From the IMG/VR virus record IMGVR_UViG_3300004369_000003, positions 1-64,000 of that record: 64,000 bases of DNA, one strand, 5' to 3'. Source of the DNA: a virus. The position numbers were made by a program, and so were the translations under genes. The notes below the pieces were generated by a model that did no database searches, was not told the origin of the DNA, and saw nothing but the letters and a program-made list of their open reading frames with translations. How positions within the stretch are numbered: the first letter of the stretch is position 1; each line of letters starts with the position of its first letter. This document shows positions 22,082 through 30,285 of the stretch, one piece after another.

Positions 22082-22486
22082 ATGGCATCTGACGGATTCA
22101 ACCCCCACTTTGACATTGACCTCCAAAAGGGCAAGGTCGGTGAAGAGGTTGTCGAGGGATTCCTCCACGGCAGCAAGCACGAAGTCAAAGCCGATGCCAG
22201 GGTTCCCGAAACAGGCAACTTTTATGTAGAGACTTGGCAGTGGCAGGGTGTTGAAGAGAATGCCTACCCCTCAGGTATCAATGTCACAGAGTCTGACTAC
22301 TGGCACTGGTCCAGCCCCACGGGTAAGGGTGGCCTTTGGATTGAAACCGAAACCCTCAAAGAAATCCTTTCGGAAAACGACTATCGGGTGGGCAAGCAGA
22401 CCATTACCAACGAACACACCAACGCCTCCAAGGGCAGACTCGTCCCTCTCACCCACATCCTCCAGAAGCTCGGTTTCGTCAAATAG
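22082..22486 (+). CDS. PD-(D/E)XK nuclease-like phage protein
   Basis: A 134-residue protein. 'FDIDLQKGKVGEEVVEGFL' (helix with Glu), 'HEVKADARVPETGNFYVE' (E-x-K core) and 'SGINVTESDYWHWSS' match a small phage family that looks like the PD-(D/E)XK nuclease fold, with Glu/Asp/Lys as metal site. It may be a structure-specific or modification-dependent nuclease. Nuclease activity is inferred from the motif only. Confidence 0.6.
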   Translation: MASDGFNPHFDIDLQKGKVGEEVVEGFLHGSKHEVKADARVPETGNFYVETWQWQGVEENAYPSGINVTESDYWHWSSPTGKGGLWIETETLKEILSENDYRVGKQTITNEHTNASKGRLVPLTHILQKLGFVK

Positions 22487-22505
22487 CGGAAAGGGAGCGC
22501 GAAAA
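22487..22505 (+). repeat. Start-associated element, copy 6
   Basis: CGGAAAGGGAGCGCGAAAA directly before the ATG at 22506. Confidence 0.85.
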
Positions 22506-22769
22506 ATGCAATTTCCGCTCAAGGTCACCACAGAAACTGGCTCTGTCTACAAAATCAACGAGAGCGGTGTCTGCGTCAAGACAGATAAAGACGGCAGGGG
22601 TATTGATGCCTTCAAGCCGTTCTGTATAAAACCGATACCCGACGGAGTGCTCACCATGGGAGAGGTTTTTGACCTTCCTGAAGGCGACCCAGTGGTTGGT
22701 CAACGCATGTACATCTCTGGATTGAACACCTGGTGGGTAACCACCCCCGTTGTGTCCGTAGAACCCTAA
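22506..22769 (+). CDS. Small hypothetical protein behind start element 6
   Basis: An 87-residue beta-rich protein (starts MQFPLKVTTETGSVYKI, ends TTPVVSVEP), not recognised. It is the last gene of the start-element operon: a terminator follows. The true start is set by the element at 22506, though the frame is open far upstream. Confidence 0.7.
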   Translation: MQFPLKVTTETGSVYKINESGVCVKTDKDGRGIDAFKPFCIKPIPDGVLTMGEVFDLPEGDPVVGQRMYISGLNTWWVTTPVVSVEP

Positions 22770-22778
22770 ACGCAAGAA

Positions 22779-22811
22779 ACGCAACCCCGTAGGGGGGCTA
22801 TTGCGTCTTTT
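22779..22811 (+). terminator. Terminator of the start-element operon
   Basis: ACGCAA-CCCC pairs with GGGG...TTGCGT (22801-22806), followed by CTTTTG. Confidence 0.75.
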
Positions 22812-22820
22812 GTGGTTATA

Positions 22821-22850
22821 ATTGTACGAAAATCGCCCCTGGCGTACAAT
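22821..22850. promoter_or_regulatory. Inverted repeat, possible operator
   Basis: ATTGTACG (22821-22828) and CGTACAAT (22843-22850) form a perfect 8-bp inverted repeat with a 14-nt spacer. A third GTAC-centred palindrome, GTGTACAC, lies at 22878-22885, followed by a -10-like TATACT at 22903-22908. A regulator may bind here to control the ThyX operon. Confidence 0.45.
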
Positions 22851-22935
22851 ATCTGAACATTATAGATATGGCTTTGGGTGTACACTTTTGAGTCTAAGTC
22901 TGTATACTGTAGAGACCTAAAGAAAGGGAGAAACA

Positions 22936-23154
22936 ATGGATATTGACTGGGTAGCACCGTTCAAGTTTGCTTTTGAGGCTGGGATGTGGTCCCTCGGGAT
23001 TCTTCTCTGCATCTTTGTCGTTCTGCTGGCTGCGTTTGTTGGATACGCCTTGGTCGCAGCATTTGTCGCTGCAATCAAGAACGCACGCAAGCAGAAGAAC
23101 CCTCGCCGTCGCTTTGAGACGGGCAACAAGTTCGACGTTTTCACGAACAAGTAA
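22936..23154 (+). CDS. Small single-pass membrane protein
   Basis: A 72-residue protein with one long hydrophobic helix (about 17-48) and a basic C-terminal tail ('KNARKQKNPRRRF'), so the tail would face the cytoplasm. Good ribosome site 'aaaggga'. First gene of the ThyX transcription unit. Role unknown. Confidence 0.65.
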   Translation: MDIDWVAPFKFAFEAGMWSLGILLCIFVVLLAAFVGYALVAAFVAAIKNARKQKNPRRRFETGNKFDVFTNK

Positions 23155-23159
23155 GCAAA

Positions 23160-23444
23160 GTGGGAAGCCCGTATCGGGAGCCTCGGCCTAAGAGCCCAGA
23201 GCGCCTTGCCGTAAAGAGCATTGACTTTGCTGGGCATGACCCAGAGGATGGTCAAGCCACCGTCACTGTCTCGTTTGTTTACGACCGTTGGTGTTGCAAC
23301 GGCTCGCACGAGATTCTTGATGCAATTACCACTGTTATGGAGACCTTTGAAGCCGCCTCTCAAACGGCAGAGAAAGAGCGACTAGACAACCTAAGTAAAG
23401 AATACGAAGGAATCTTTGATGACCCAGAAGACCCCGACCTATAG
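23160..23444 (+). CDS. Hypothetical protein
   Basis: A 94-residue protein beginning with GTG; beta strands in the middle ('ATVTVSFVYDRWCCNG') and an acidic helical tail. Not recognised. It overlaps the ThyX start by 29 nt. Confidence 0.6.
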   Translation: MGSPYREPRPKSPERLAVKSIDFAGHDPEDGQATVTVSFVYDRWCCNGSHEILDAITTVMETFEAASQTAEKERLDNLSKEYEGIFDDPEDPDL

Positions 23445-24162
23445 GTCAGACGTTGAAGTAGAACTGGTCAAGTGCAGTGCAGAAGATTTAGATGTTGTTT
23501 TCTCTGCTCGGGTTAGCACCGAAGGCGAGCGCACTCGGGACCTTGGGTTCTATCTAGAAGATGCAGCCCACGAGCTGTCAGACAAAGACAAAGGTCTCAT
23601 CAACTTCTTGATGCGTGAGCGCCACGGTACTCCGTTTGAGCACTCTTACTTCACGTTCTACGTCAAGGCACCAATTTTCGTGTGGCGAGAGCACATGCGT
23701 CACCGAATCGCCTCCTACAACGAAGAGTCAGGTCGTTATCGAGTTTTAGAGCCAGAGTTCTACATTCCTGGTCGCGACCGCAAACTCGTTCAAGTTGGTA
23801 AGCCTGGTGGTTACACCTTTGAAGAAGGCACTGAGCATCAGCACCAAATCACAGAGATTCATTACAAGATGACTTGTGAACAGGCATACAACGCCTACAT
23901 GGGGATGATTGGAAACAATGTTGCAAGGGAAGTGGCTCGTGGAGTTCTCCCTGTGACCATTTATTCCTCTGCTTATGTCACCATGAATGCTCGCGGTCTT
24001 ATGAACTTCCTGTCTCTTCGTGTCAAGGATGACAATTCCACCTACGCCTCATACCCCCAACGAGAGATTGAAATGGTGGCAGAGAGGTATGAAGAGATTT
24101 TTCAGTACCACATGCCCGTAACGCACGAGGCATTTGTGAAGAACGGAAGGGTGTGTCCATGA
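23416..24162 (+). CDS. thyX: FAD-dependent thymidylate synthase
   Basis: A 248-residue flavin-dependent enzyme that makes dTMP from dUMP with methylene-tetrahydrofolate and NAD(P)H. The ThyX motif RHR-x7-S is present ('RHRIASYNEES', R95-S105), with 'RHGTPFEH' (69-76) and 'YSSAYVTMNARGLMNFL' for FAD and nucleotide binding. Length is normal. It acts after the dCMP deaminase at 9133. The next gene starts inside its stop region (ATGA). Confidence 0.95.
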   Translation: MMTQKTPTYRSDVEVELVKCSAEDLDVVFSARVSTEGERTRDLGFYLEDAAHELSDKDKGLINFLMRERHGTPFEHSYFTFYVKAPIFVWREHMRHRIASYNEESGRYRVLEPEFYIPGRDRKLVQVGKPGGYTFEEGTEHQHQITEIHYKMTCEQAYNAYMGMIGNNVAREVARGVLPVTIYSSAYVTMNARGLMNFLSLRVKDDNSTYASYPQREIEMVAERYEEIFQYHMPVTHEAFVKNGRVCP

Positions 24163-24362
24163 CTACCAAGAAAGTCAAGCAAGACTGGACCCCTCTAGTT
24201 TCATATGCAGAAGGTTTTCTTGACGGTCTCAAGGCGACTTCTTGGACATGCATTGATTGTGGGAACACTTATCTCCCGATAGTAGAAGAGTGCCCTAATG
24301 TCCTTCTAGACGAGGCATCTGCAAGTCTTCGTCATGCTCAGTACAAGGCAGACAATGAGTGA
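24159..24362 (+). CDS. Small protein with zinc-ribbon-like cysteines
   Basis: A 67-residue protein with 'TSWTCIDCGNTYLPIVEECP', three cysteines in a half-ribbon layout, and a helical C-terminus. Not recognised. ATG at 24159 overlaps the ThyX stop (ATGA) after 'ggaagg'. It overlaps the recombinase start. Confidence 0.6.
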   Translation: MTTKKVKQDWTPLVSYAEGFLDGLKATSWTCIDCGNTYLPIVEECPNVLLDEASASLRHAQYKADNE

Positions 24363-25035
24363 GGGTATTGCTTATTGCTATGCCAGAGTCTCAACTCAAA
24401 TGCAGGTTGAAGACGGCATCAGCCTTGGAGCACAGGAAAAGCAACTTATTGCCGCAGCAGAGGCCGCAGGGTATGAGGCGGTAGTCCTTCGAGAAGAAGG
24501 TCGTTCAGGTAAGAGCATCACAGGTAGGCCAGTTTTAACCAAGGCTCTTTCTGACCTTGATTCAGGGACAGCAAAAGCCCTGTATGTGACCCGTCTTGAC
24601 CGACTTGCTCGTTCAACCCGTGACTTTCTCAGCATCGTAGACCGCTCTCATAAAAACGGATGGCGTCTTGCAATGCTTGACCTCGGTCTTGACACCGCCA
24701 CCTACCAGGGACGTTTCGTTGTGACCGTCATGTCTGCTATGGCAGAGATGGAGCGCGGGATGATTTCTCTGCGCCAAAAGGATGTCCACAAGGACCGAAG
24801 AGACAACGGAAAAGTCTGGGGAGTGGACATTGGCCCTAAGTCAAGGATTGATGGAGCACTTCTGGAAGAAATTCTGTTGTACAGAAGTAAAGGGATGTCC
24901 TACCACAAAATTGCAGAGAAGTTGAACAAAGACATGACTCCCACGCTTAGAAACGCTGAGCAATGGTACGCCTCAACCGTTAGAAACGTCTGTATCAACG
25001 CTTCTAAAACTAAACTTGGCGAGGAAAGTCTTTAG
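24355..25035 (+). CDS. Small serine recombinase (resolvase/invertase family)
   Basis: A 226-residue protein. The catalytic domain holds 'YARVSTQMQ' with nucleophile S13, 'EGRSGKS', 'TRLDRLARSTRDF' and 'MSAMAEMERGMIS'; a short C-terminal part (about 170-226, 'ILLYRSKGMSYHKIAEKLN') looks like a helix-turn-helix DNA-binding domain. It is far shorter than large serine integrases, and is closer to resolvases or invertases. It may resolve genome multimers or invert a segment, or be a remnant of a mobile element. ATG at 24355 chosen by overlap with the previous stop. Confidence 0.88.
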   Translation: MSEGIAYCYARVSTQMQVEDGISLGAQEKQLIAAAEAAGYEAVVLREEGRSGKSITGRPVLTKALSDLDSGTAKALYVTRLDRLARSTRDFLSIVDRSHKNGWRLAMLDLGLDTATYQGRFVVTVMSAMAEMERGMISLRQKDVHKDRRDNGKVWGVDIGPKSRIDGALLEEILLYRSKGMSYHKIAEKLNKDMTPTLRNAEQWYASTVRNVCINASKTKLGEESL

Positions 25036-25110
25036 ATATGTAACTTAGTACACCGATTTGTTATAAGAAATCGTCTTTCACAAGTCGCTAACCGATTTAT
25101 AATTTTGCTG
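25036..25110. promoter_or_regulatory. Possible recombinase site region
   Basis: Just after the recombinase: CGATTT (25054-25059) and AAATCG (25068-25073) form an inverted repeat with 8-nt spacing, and CCGATTT recurs at 25092-25098. A crossover or regulatory site is possible; nothing else proves it. Confidence 0.25.
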
Positions 25111-25275
25111 TACGGAAAGAGATTTCCATAACTTAATAAGCTTCCAAGACATCATCTGAGGAGGTTCACCCAGAGCAAGCATCAGCTTAGGAAACCAGTC
25201 CAGATGCGTCTGAGGAGGTGGTCCAAAAGCCATAACCCGAGGGTGATACGCAGTCACCCGATGAAGGAGAGGCAA
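25078..25275 (-). CDS. Possible small protein with internal repeat
   Basis: A 65-codon minus-strand frame (TTG start). It has two copies of a motif, 'FGPPPQTHLDWFPKLM' and 'LGEPPQMMSWKLIKLW', reflecting the DNA repeat CTGAGGAGGT on the plus strand. No ribosome site is visible. The repeat and Trp/Pro content suggest coding, but support is thin. Confidence 0.35.
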   Translation of the reverse strand: MPLLHRVTAYHPRVMAFGPPPQTHLDWFPKLMLALGEPPQMMSWKLIKLWKSLSVQQNYKSVSDL

Positions 25276-25322
25276 CCGCAGCAGCAGCAGCGGTTTATCT
25301 AAAATAGTGACGGAGAGCGACT

Positions 25323-25520
25323 ATGGAACTTCTACGACAGATTTTTACGGCCCTGGGAGTGGCTGTTACTGTCTTCGTCTTCCTTGCAGGTCTAGGGTTC
25401 ATTGCTTTGATGTCTGTTCTTTCTCTTATTGCCAAAATTGAGTCTGAGTCAGAAAAGCAGGAAAATGACTGGCTAGCCGAGCAAGAAGAGAGCATTGAGG
25501 TCTGGGATTTTCGGGATTAA
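25323..25520 (+). CDS. Small single-pass membrane protein
   Basis: A 65-residue protein with one membrane helix (about 10-38, 'ALGVAVTVFVFLAGLGFIAL') and an acidic C-terminal part. Ribosome site 'ggagag'. A terminator follows at once. The position just before terminase suggests no clear role. Confidence 0.6.
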   Translation: MELLRQIFTALGVAVTVFVFLAGLGFIALMSVLSLIAKIESESEKQENDWLAEQEESIEVWDFRD

Positions 25521-25527
25521 AAGTAGG

Positions 25528-25559
25528 AAAGCAACCCCTTTTTGTTTGCTTTTTTAGTT
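25528..25559 (+). terminator. Rho-independent terminator
   Basis: AAAGCAA (25528-25534) pairs with TTGCTTT (25546-25552), followed by TTTT. Confidence 0.7.
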
Positions 25560-25622
25560 TTTCTATGATAAGTTTACTCATAAGGGACATGAGTTAGGCC
25601 AACGACAAAAATGGAGAGATAC

Positions 25623-26084
25623 ATGAGCCAAGAGCTCGTAGAAGAGTACGCATCCAAGATTGAGCCAATTTTGCCCCTGGCAAAGAAGGCTTATGGACGG
25701 CGCGACCAAGATACAGCAGAGCACAAAGCAAGCAAGCAGTACACGGACCTTCTTCGTGAGTTCCAGGACAAGGGAGGAAGCCTTCCAATGCTTGCCAAGC
25801 GAATCAATGTTGCTTACGCAGGTGTCCGTCGTCGAGTTGCAATGAGCAACATTGCTGTCTCTGACGTAAAGCCAAAGATTCGTCTCAAGGAGCAGAATAT
25901 TGAGGCGGCAGCAGAGCGAGTTCGTTCTGCTAAGGAGAAGGGAACCCTTGAGTACCACGACCAACTTCGGTCGGAGTACATGTCAGGAATTTCTTTGTCC
26001 AATCTTGCCAAGTTTATGGGGCTTAGTTCCGCTGCACCGCTCTATTATGGAGTCCAGAGGAGTCTCCAGAGACAAGCACGATAA
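25623..26084 (+). CDS. Putative small terminase subunit
   Basis: A 153-residue basic helical protein directly before the large terminase (9-nt gap). Two helix-turn-helix-like parts are visible: 'LPMLAKRINVAYAGVRRRVAM' (about 55-75) and 'SLSNLAKFMGLSSAAPLYYGV' (about 125-146). Position and DNA-binding look suggest it recognises the packaging site, but no family signature is certain. ATG at 25623 follows 'ggagag'. Confidence 0.6.
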   Translation: MSQELVEEYASKIEPILPLAKKAYGRRDQDTAEHKASKQYTDLLREFQDKGGSLPMLAKRINVAYAGVRRRVAMSNIAVSDVKPKIRLKEQNIEAAAERVRSAKEKGTLEYHDQLRSEYMSGISLSNLAKFMGLSSAAPLYYGVQRSLQRQAR

Positions 26085-26093
26085 GGGAGTTTT

Positions 26094-27503
26094 ATGGGTA
26101 AGAGTTTGATGGAGCAACTTGCTCTCTTACCCGACGACGAACGTCAGGCGGTTCTAGCCGATATTGACATGGACAACCTTGTTTGGGATTGGTCTGCATG
26201 GGCCCGTCCCGAACAACGTCCACCAGATAGCACTGATTGGAGCATCTGGTTGTATCTGGCTGGTCGCGGTTCGGGTAAAACAAGAAGCGCTGCTGAGTGG
26301 GTTCGAGAGAAGGCAAGAGATACTTCTCAAGGACAACTTCGGTTCGCTCTTGTTGCCCGAACCGCCGCCGACGTTCGTGACGTTATCGTTGAAGGTGAGT
26401 CGGGGATTATGAATGTTTCCCCACCATCCGAGCGTCCACACTATGAGCCATCCAAACGTCGCTTAACTTGGCCCAACGGAAACACCGCGACTCTTTTCAC
26501 CGCTGATGAACCAGACGGTCTCCGTGGTCCGCAGTGTCATTACGCCTGGGCAGACGAGTTGGCTGCATGGCGTCAGACCCCCGATGCTGCAGGTATGACA
26601 TCTTGGGACAACTTGCGAGTTTCAGCTCGTCTTGGGGCTAATCCACAAATTATTGCGACCACGACTCCTAAACGAGTTCCAATTCTTTATCAACTTATTG
26701 AAGAAGCAAAGTCGGGTCGAGTTGTTATCTCCAAGGGTTCAACACTTGACAACGCTGGAAACTTGTCAGAGGCATATCTTCAAGCAATTACTGGTGTTTA
26801 TCAGGGAACCAGACTTGCTGCCCAAGAACTTTACGGTGAGATGCTTGACGATGTTGAGGGTGCGCTCTGGACAATTGAGATGATTGAGAAGGCTCGTCAA
26901 GGAGCACTTCCACCTTTAGCGCCCCTTCGTTGCATCGGGGTTGACCCGTCAGTTGCAGAAAATCCACGAGACGAGTGTGGAATCGTGGTCTGTGCTTCTA
27001 CAGCAGACCGAGACCTTTACAAGCGACACGCTTGGGTCATGGAAGACGCGACCATTCATGGCTCACCAGAAGTGTGGGCTAACAAAGTTGTTGAGATGGC
27101 TAGACGCTGGGGAGCTCCAGTTATTGCTGAAGTAAACCAAGGTGGCGCACTTGTTCGTAACGCCATCAATGCAATTGACCCCAACATCAAAGTATTAGAA
27201 GTCCACTCAAAGCATGGCAAGGCTCTTCGAGCAGAGCCAGTTGTTCTTGCTTATGAGCAGGAGCGAGTCCACCATATTGGTTATCTCCCAGACCTTGAGT
27301 CGCAGATGACAGCATGGATTCCAGGAGAAACAAAGAACTCTCCCGACCGAGTAGACGCTTTGGTTCACGCAATGACTGCACTGCTTATCAAACCACCTCC
27401 AGGATTTGTAGGTGGACGACTCACGGCAAAGTCACCAGCGTCAAGACGGCTTCCATCATTCCGCTCTGGCGGTGGTGGAGGAAGAGTATTTACTCCTCGC
27501 TAA
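26094..27503 (+). CDS. Large terminase subunit
   Basis: A 469-residue packaging motor. The N-terminal ATPase has Walker A 'GRGSGKTR' (57-64), Walker B 'YAWADELAAW' and coupling motif 'IIATTTPK'. The C-terminal RNase H-like nuclease has 'IGVDPSVAENP', 'IAEVNQGGALV' and 'SPDRVDALVHAMTA', the three acidic positions. A Gly/Ser/Arg-rich end follows. The protein cuts and pumps DNA into empty heads. Its stop overlaps the stop of the convergent primase-helicase gene by 4 nt. Confidence 0.95.
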   Translation: MGKSLMEQLALLPDDERQAVLADIDMDNLVWDWSAWARPEQRPPDSTDWSIWLYLAGRGSGKTRSAAEWVREKARDTSQGQLRFALVARTAADVRDVIVEGESGIMNVSPPSERPHYEPSKRRLTWPNGNTATLFTADEPDGLRGPQCHYAWADELAAWRQTPDAAGMTSWDNLRVSARLGANPQIIATTTPKRVPILYQLIEEAKSGRVVISKGSTLDNAGNLSEAYLQAITGVYQGTRLAAQELYGEMLDDVEGALWTIEMIEKARQGALPPLAPLRCIGVDPSVAENPRDECGIVVCASTADRDLYKRHAWVMEDATIHGSPEVWANKVVEMARRWGAPVIAEVNQGGALVRNAINAIDPNIKVLEVHSKHGKALRAEPVVLAYEQERVHHIGYLPDLESQMTAWIPGETKNSPDRVDALVHAMTALLIKPPPGFVGGRLTAKSPASRRLPSFRSGGGGGRVFTPR

Positions 27504-30082
27504 CGAGCAAGTCTTGTTGCAATGCTCCAGTCAATGTCTGACGTTGGAACTGCTCTGGGAAGAATTTGAATGTCGTGAATCAGTGCCTTAGAACCAAGAC
27601 CTTCAACGTCTAGGTTTCGGTCTACCAACTTACGGTGGAAGGCAATCTGAGTCATTGGCCTTTCACCACGGTCTTCCGACCAAACTCTATAGACACCGTA
27701 CAGAGACTTGACGGGAGTATTTGCCCCCTTACTCTCTGTTGTCTCTTCATCAAGGAAGATTCCGATTCGGTCTTCGTTCTTGCGGTAGATGTCAGCGGCT
27801 TCAGCAACCCTTGAACACCAACCAAGAGCGTCTCGTGACGAAGACCCAAGAACTTTGATGGCACCTTCAACTGCCCACGCAAGAACCGCAGGCAGTGCAC
27901 CCTCTGGGTCAAAGATGTAGTCCTTGAGTTCTGGGTCTGGGCTGTCTGGGACCTTTGTGAATGGGATGGGTCGAATACGACGCCACATTGCATCGTCGGT
28001 AATAATGGGTCGGTGGTTAGTTGAAATCCAAAGCTTAGCGCGAGATTGAAAAGTAAATGGCTTCTCGCCAGGTGAACGAGCAGAAATTTCAGAAGAACCA
28101 GTCAACTTCTTTACCGAGTTCTCTTTCATGCGCTCAGTCTCTGGGAGTTCATCAACCCAAACAACACGACGACCACGAAGTTCTGCCCAGTGATACAAGT
28201 CAGAACTACTGGCGCTTCCATCACCTTGAGCAAGAATGCTTGAGTCAAGAGGCCATGCGTATTGTTGAGTACCAAGGCACTTGACCAAAGCCTCAACAAA
28301 TGTGTTCTTACCAGAGCCAGCGGGTCCGTATACCAAGAACAACAGGTCATATTTACTTGAACCAGTAAGCGAGTATCCAGCGGCTCGTTGCAGCCAGTCT
28401 TGAAACTCCTTGTCACCCCCAGTAGCGAACTCAAGGAACTGTTCCCACTTCACGTTCCTGTGACCAGGTGTGTATGTGACTGGTGCACGACGAGTTATGT
28501 GAAGGTCTGGACGACCTTTGAGAAGTTCTCCTGTCCTCAGGTCAATGACACCATTGAGAACCCCAAGAAGATTCTCGTCGTGGTCCCAACGTGCAACAGG
28601 GACTTCAATTCTTGGGTCAGACTTTGCGCTGTCAATAGCGCCACGAAGACGAGCATTTGAGCGAGAAGAGTGCGCCCAAGAAATTACATCGCTCTGTTGC
28701 GCCTCTGGATATTGGTGGACATCTGAAGAGATGATTGGCGGTATGCGCTTTGCAAGTTCTTGGACTTCAAGGTCTTCCATGTCAGGCTTCCAGTAACCCT
28801 CTTTCCATACAAACCAACCGAGACCAGTTGTGTAACGAAGACCAGCGCCGAATACATCAACCAACCGACGACCGTTACCAGTGTCCGATAGCGAACGCTT
28901 TCTCTCGTTTCCACCGTCTTCTTCTCGAAGAGAGTCTGGGTCTTTTGGAATGTCCATGTTGGAGACAGAAGCGGCGTCGTGGATTGAGTCGCCTTCTTCA
29001 ACAGAAGCTCGAACGGCTTCGTGTCCCCATGACGGGAGAGCGCCTTGACTAGCCTTAGGAGCAACAACTCCTGTCATTGCTTTGGGTTGGTCTTCTGTAA
29101 GTCGCTGACCTTGCTTTTTCATCCATTCAGCTGTCTCAGGGCTCATCAATCCAATCTTTGGATTGTCAGCAACGAAATCAATTGCGCGGTGAACGTGGTG
29201 AAGAAGCCCGTTGGTTCCTTCAATGTGAAGCGGTGGACGAATTTTCTCACTGTTGAAACGAATCATCATCGTTTCAATCATCTGACGAGCAACGGCATCA
29301 GTACCGTATTTATTGGCTAATGAACAAGTAACTTTGTAAACATCTACTGCCCGAGAGCCTTCGTCAATTCCATCTTCAAGAATCTTGTCTACGTCAACTG
29401 TCGGCTCGTACTCAAGCCAATCCCAGTTGCCCTCACCTAGCGAGTAGGTGGTTCGCTTTGAGCGCTTACGCAAAGCAGCGAGAAGTTCTTCGGGTGCCTC
29501 AGCCATCTCCGTTTCCCATGGAGCCTTACCAGGAACCCATTCGTAGTCAACGCCAGAAAAGTGGTGACTCGGGGCAATCAGCACATAGCCGTTGTGCTTG
29601 ATGTCAATACCCTTCAACCCCATCTTTGAGAGGTTGCCAACCAGACCCTCTGAGTCATCGCATCGGTAGAAGATGTGGCGACCACGAAGTGCTTGACCTC
29701 GGTCTGAGTTGTAGGTTCCCGTAATTGCTTCAATGGTTGGAGGCAGAGCGCCCTCCACTAACTCTTCAAACTTTGCGAAAGACTCTGGACCACCAGAGCG
29801 AGGGTCAATGTCAATTACGAAGAACCCAGACTTGGAACAGTGAACTCCGATGTTGTAATCGGGATTCTCTTCCCACCAGCGGTTGATGGCGGAGATGTCA
29901 CTCGTGGATTGGACGTTCCACTCGTTCAGGGCTGGGTGCTTGCCGACTTCCTTAGGTTCACCATGGGGTCTGTTACATGTACAGCGACCTCCGACGATTC
30001 CATGACAGGGAAGGATGTTCCATCCGATACTGGAATAGAAAGCAGCCGCCTTCGCCAAACGGCCCGCTTCGTCATTTGCCAC
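27500..30082 (-). CDS. Primase-polymerase/D5-type helicase fusion
   Basis: An 860-residue replication protein. The N-terminal PrimPol domain (about 1-215) has the acidic pair 'FVIDIDPRSGG' and 'RGRHIFYRC' as third motif; a Cys pair 'GGRCTCNRPHG' near residue 33 is usual in this family. The C-terminal part is a superfamily 3/D5 helicase: Walker A 'GPAGSGKNTFVE', Walker B 'RVVWVDELPETE', sensor 'LWISTNHRPII' and the Arg finger region 'MWRRIRPIPF'. It would prime and unwind phage DNA. Start is GTG after the strong site 'ggaggg'. Confidence 0.93.
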   Translation of the reverse strand: MANDEAGRLAKAAAFYSSIGWNILPCHGIVGGRCTCNRPHGEPKEVGKHPALNEWNVQSTSDISAINRWWEENPDYNIGVHCSKSGFFVIDIDPRSGGPESFAKFEELVEGALPPTIEAITGTYNSDRGQALRGRHIFYRCDDSEGLVGNLSKMGLKGIDIKHNGYVLIAPSHHFSGVDYEWVPGKAPWETEMAEAPEELLAALRKRSKRTTYSLGEGNWDWLEYEPTVDVDKILEDGIDEGSRAVDVYKVTCSLANKYGTDAVARQMIETMMIRFNSEKIRPPLHIEGTNGLLHHVHRAIDFVADNPKIGLMSPETAEWMKKQGQRLTEDQPKAMTGVVAPKASQGALPSWGHEAVRASVEEGDSIHDAASVSNMDIPKDPDSLREEDGGNERKRSLSDTGNGRRLVDVFGAGLRYTTGLGWFVWKEGYWKPDMEDLEVQELAKRIPPIISSDVHQYPEAQQSDVISWAHSSRSNARLRGAIDSAKSDPRIEVPVARWDHDENLLGVLNGVIDLRTGELLKGRPDLHITRRAPVTYTPGHRNVKWEQFLEFATGGDKEFQDWLQRAAGYSLTGSSKYDLLFLVYGPAGSGKNTFVEALVKCLGTQQYAWPLDSSILAQGDGSASSSDLYHWAELRGRRVVWVDELPETERMKENSVKKLTGSSEISARSPGEKPFTFQSRAKLWISTNHRPIITDDAMWRRIRPIPFTKVPDSPDPELKDYIFDPEGALPAVLAWAVEGAIKVLGSSSRDALGWCSRVAEAADIYRKNEDRIGIFLDEETTESKGANTPVKSLYGVYRVWSEDRGERPMTQIAFHRKLVDRNLDVEGLGSKALIHDIQILPRAVPTSDIDWSIATRLAR

Positions 30083-30285
30083 TGTGTCGCTCCCTCCGAG
30101 AAGATATGAAAAGTAAACTTACACGCAGGCCGAGGGGGTCGTCAACACTCACTTCGACGTTTTGCGGTACATCGACTATACACCCTCTAGGTGACCCTTT
30201 CGCAAAGGTCGGCGTGTCATAACTCCTGTAAACTATTATTCATTCTTAGAGACACCATCTAACTATTGAGTAAGGAACTAAAATT
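30083..30285. promoter_or_regulatory. Divergent promoter region
   Basis: A 203-bp gap between the primase-helicase (-) and the membrane protein (+). On the minus strand TTGCGA is 19 nt from TATAGT (around 30173), in a string TATAGTCGAT that recurs upstream of the WhiB gene at 62207. GACCCTTT/AAAGGTC forms a short bulged hairpin. Exact promoters are not certain. Confidence 0.4.

Noticed and set aside
24355-25035. Large serine integrase
   Set aside because: The protein is too short and lacks the zinc ribbon and coiled-coil domains of integrases.
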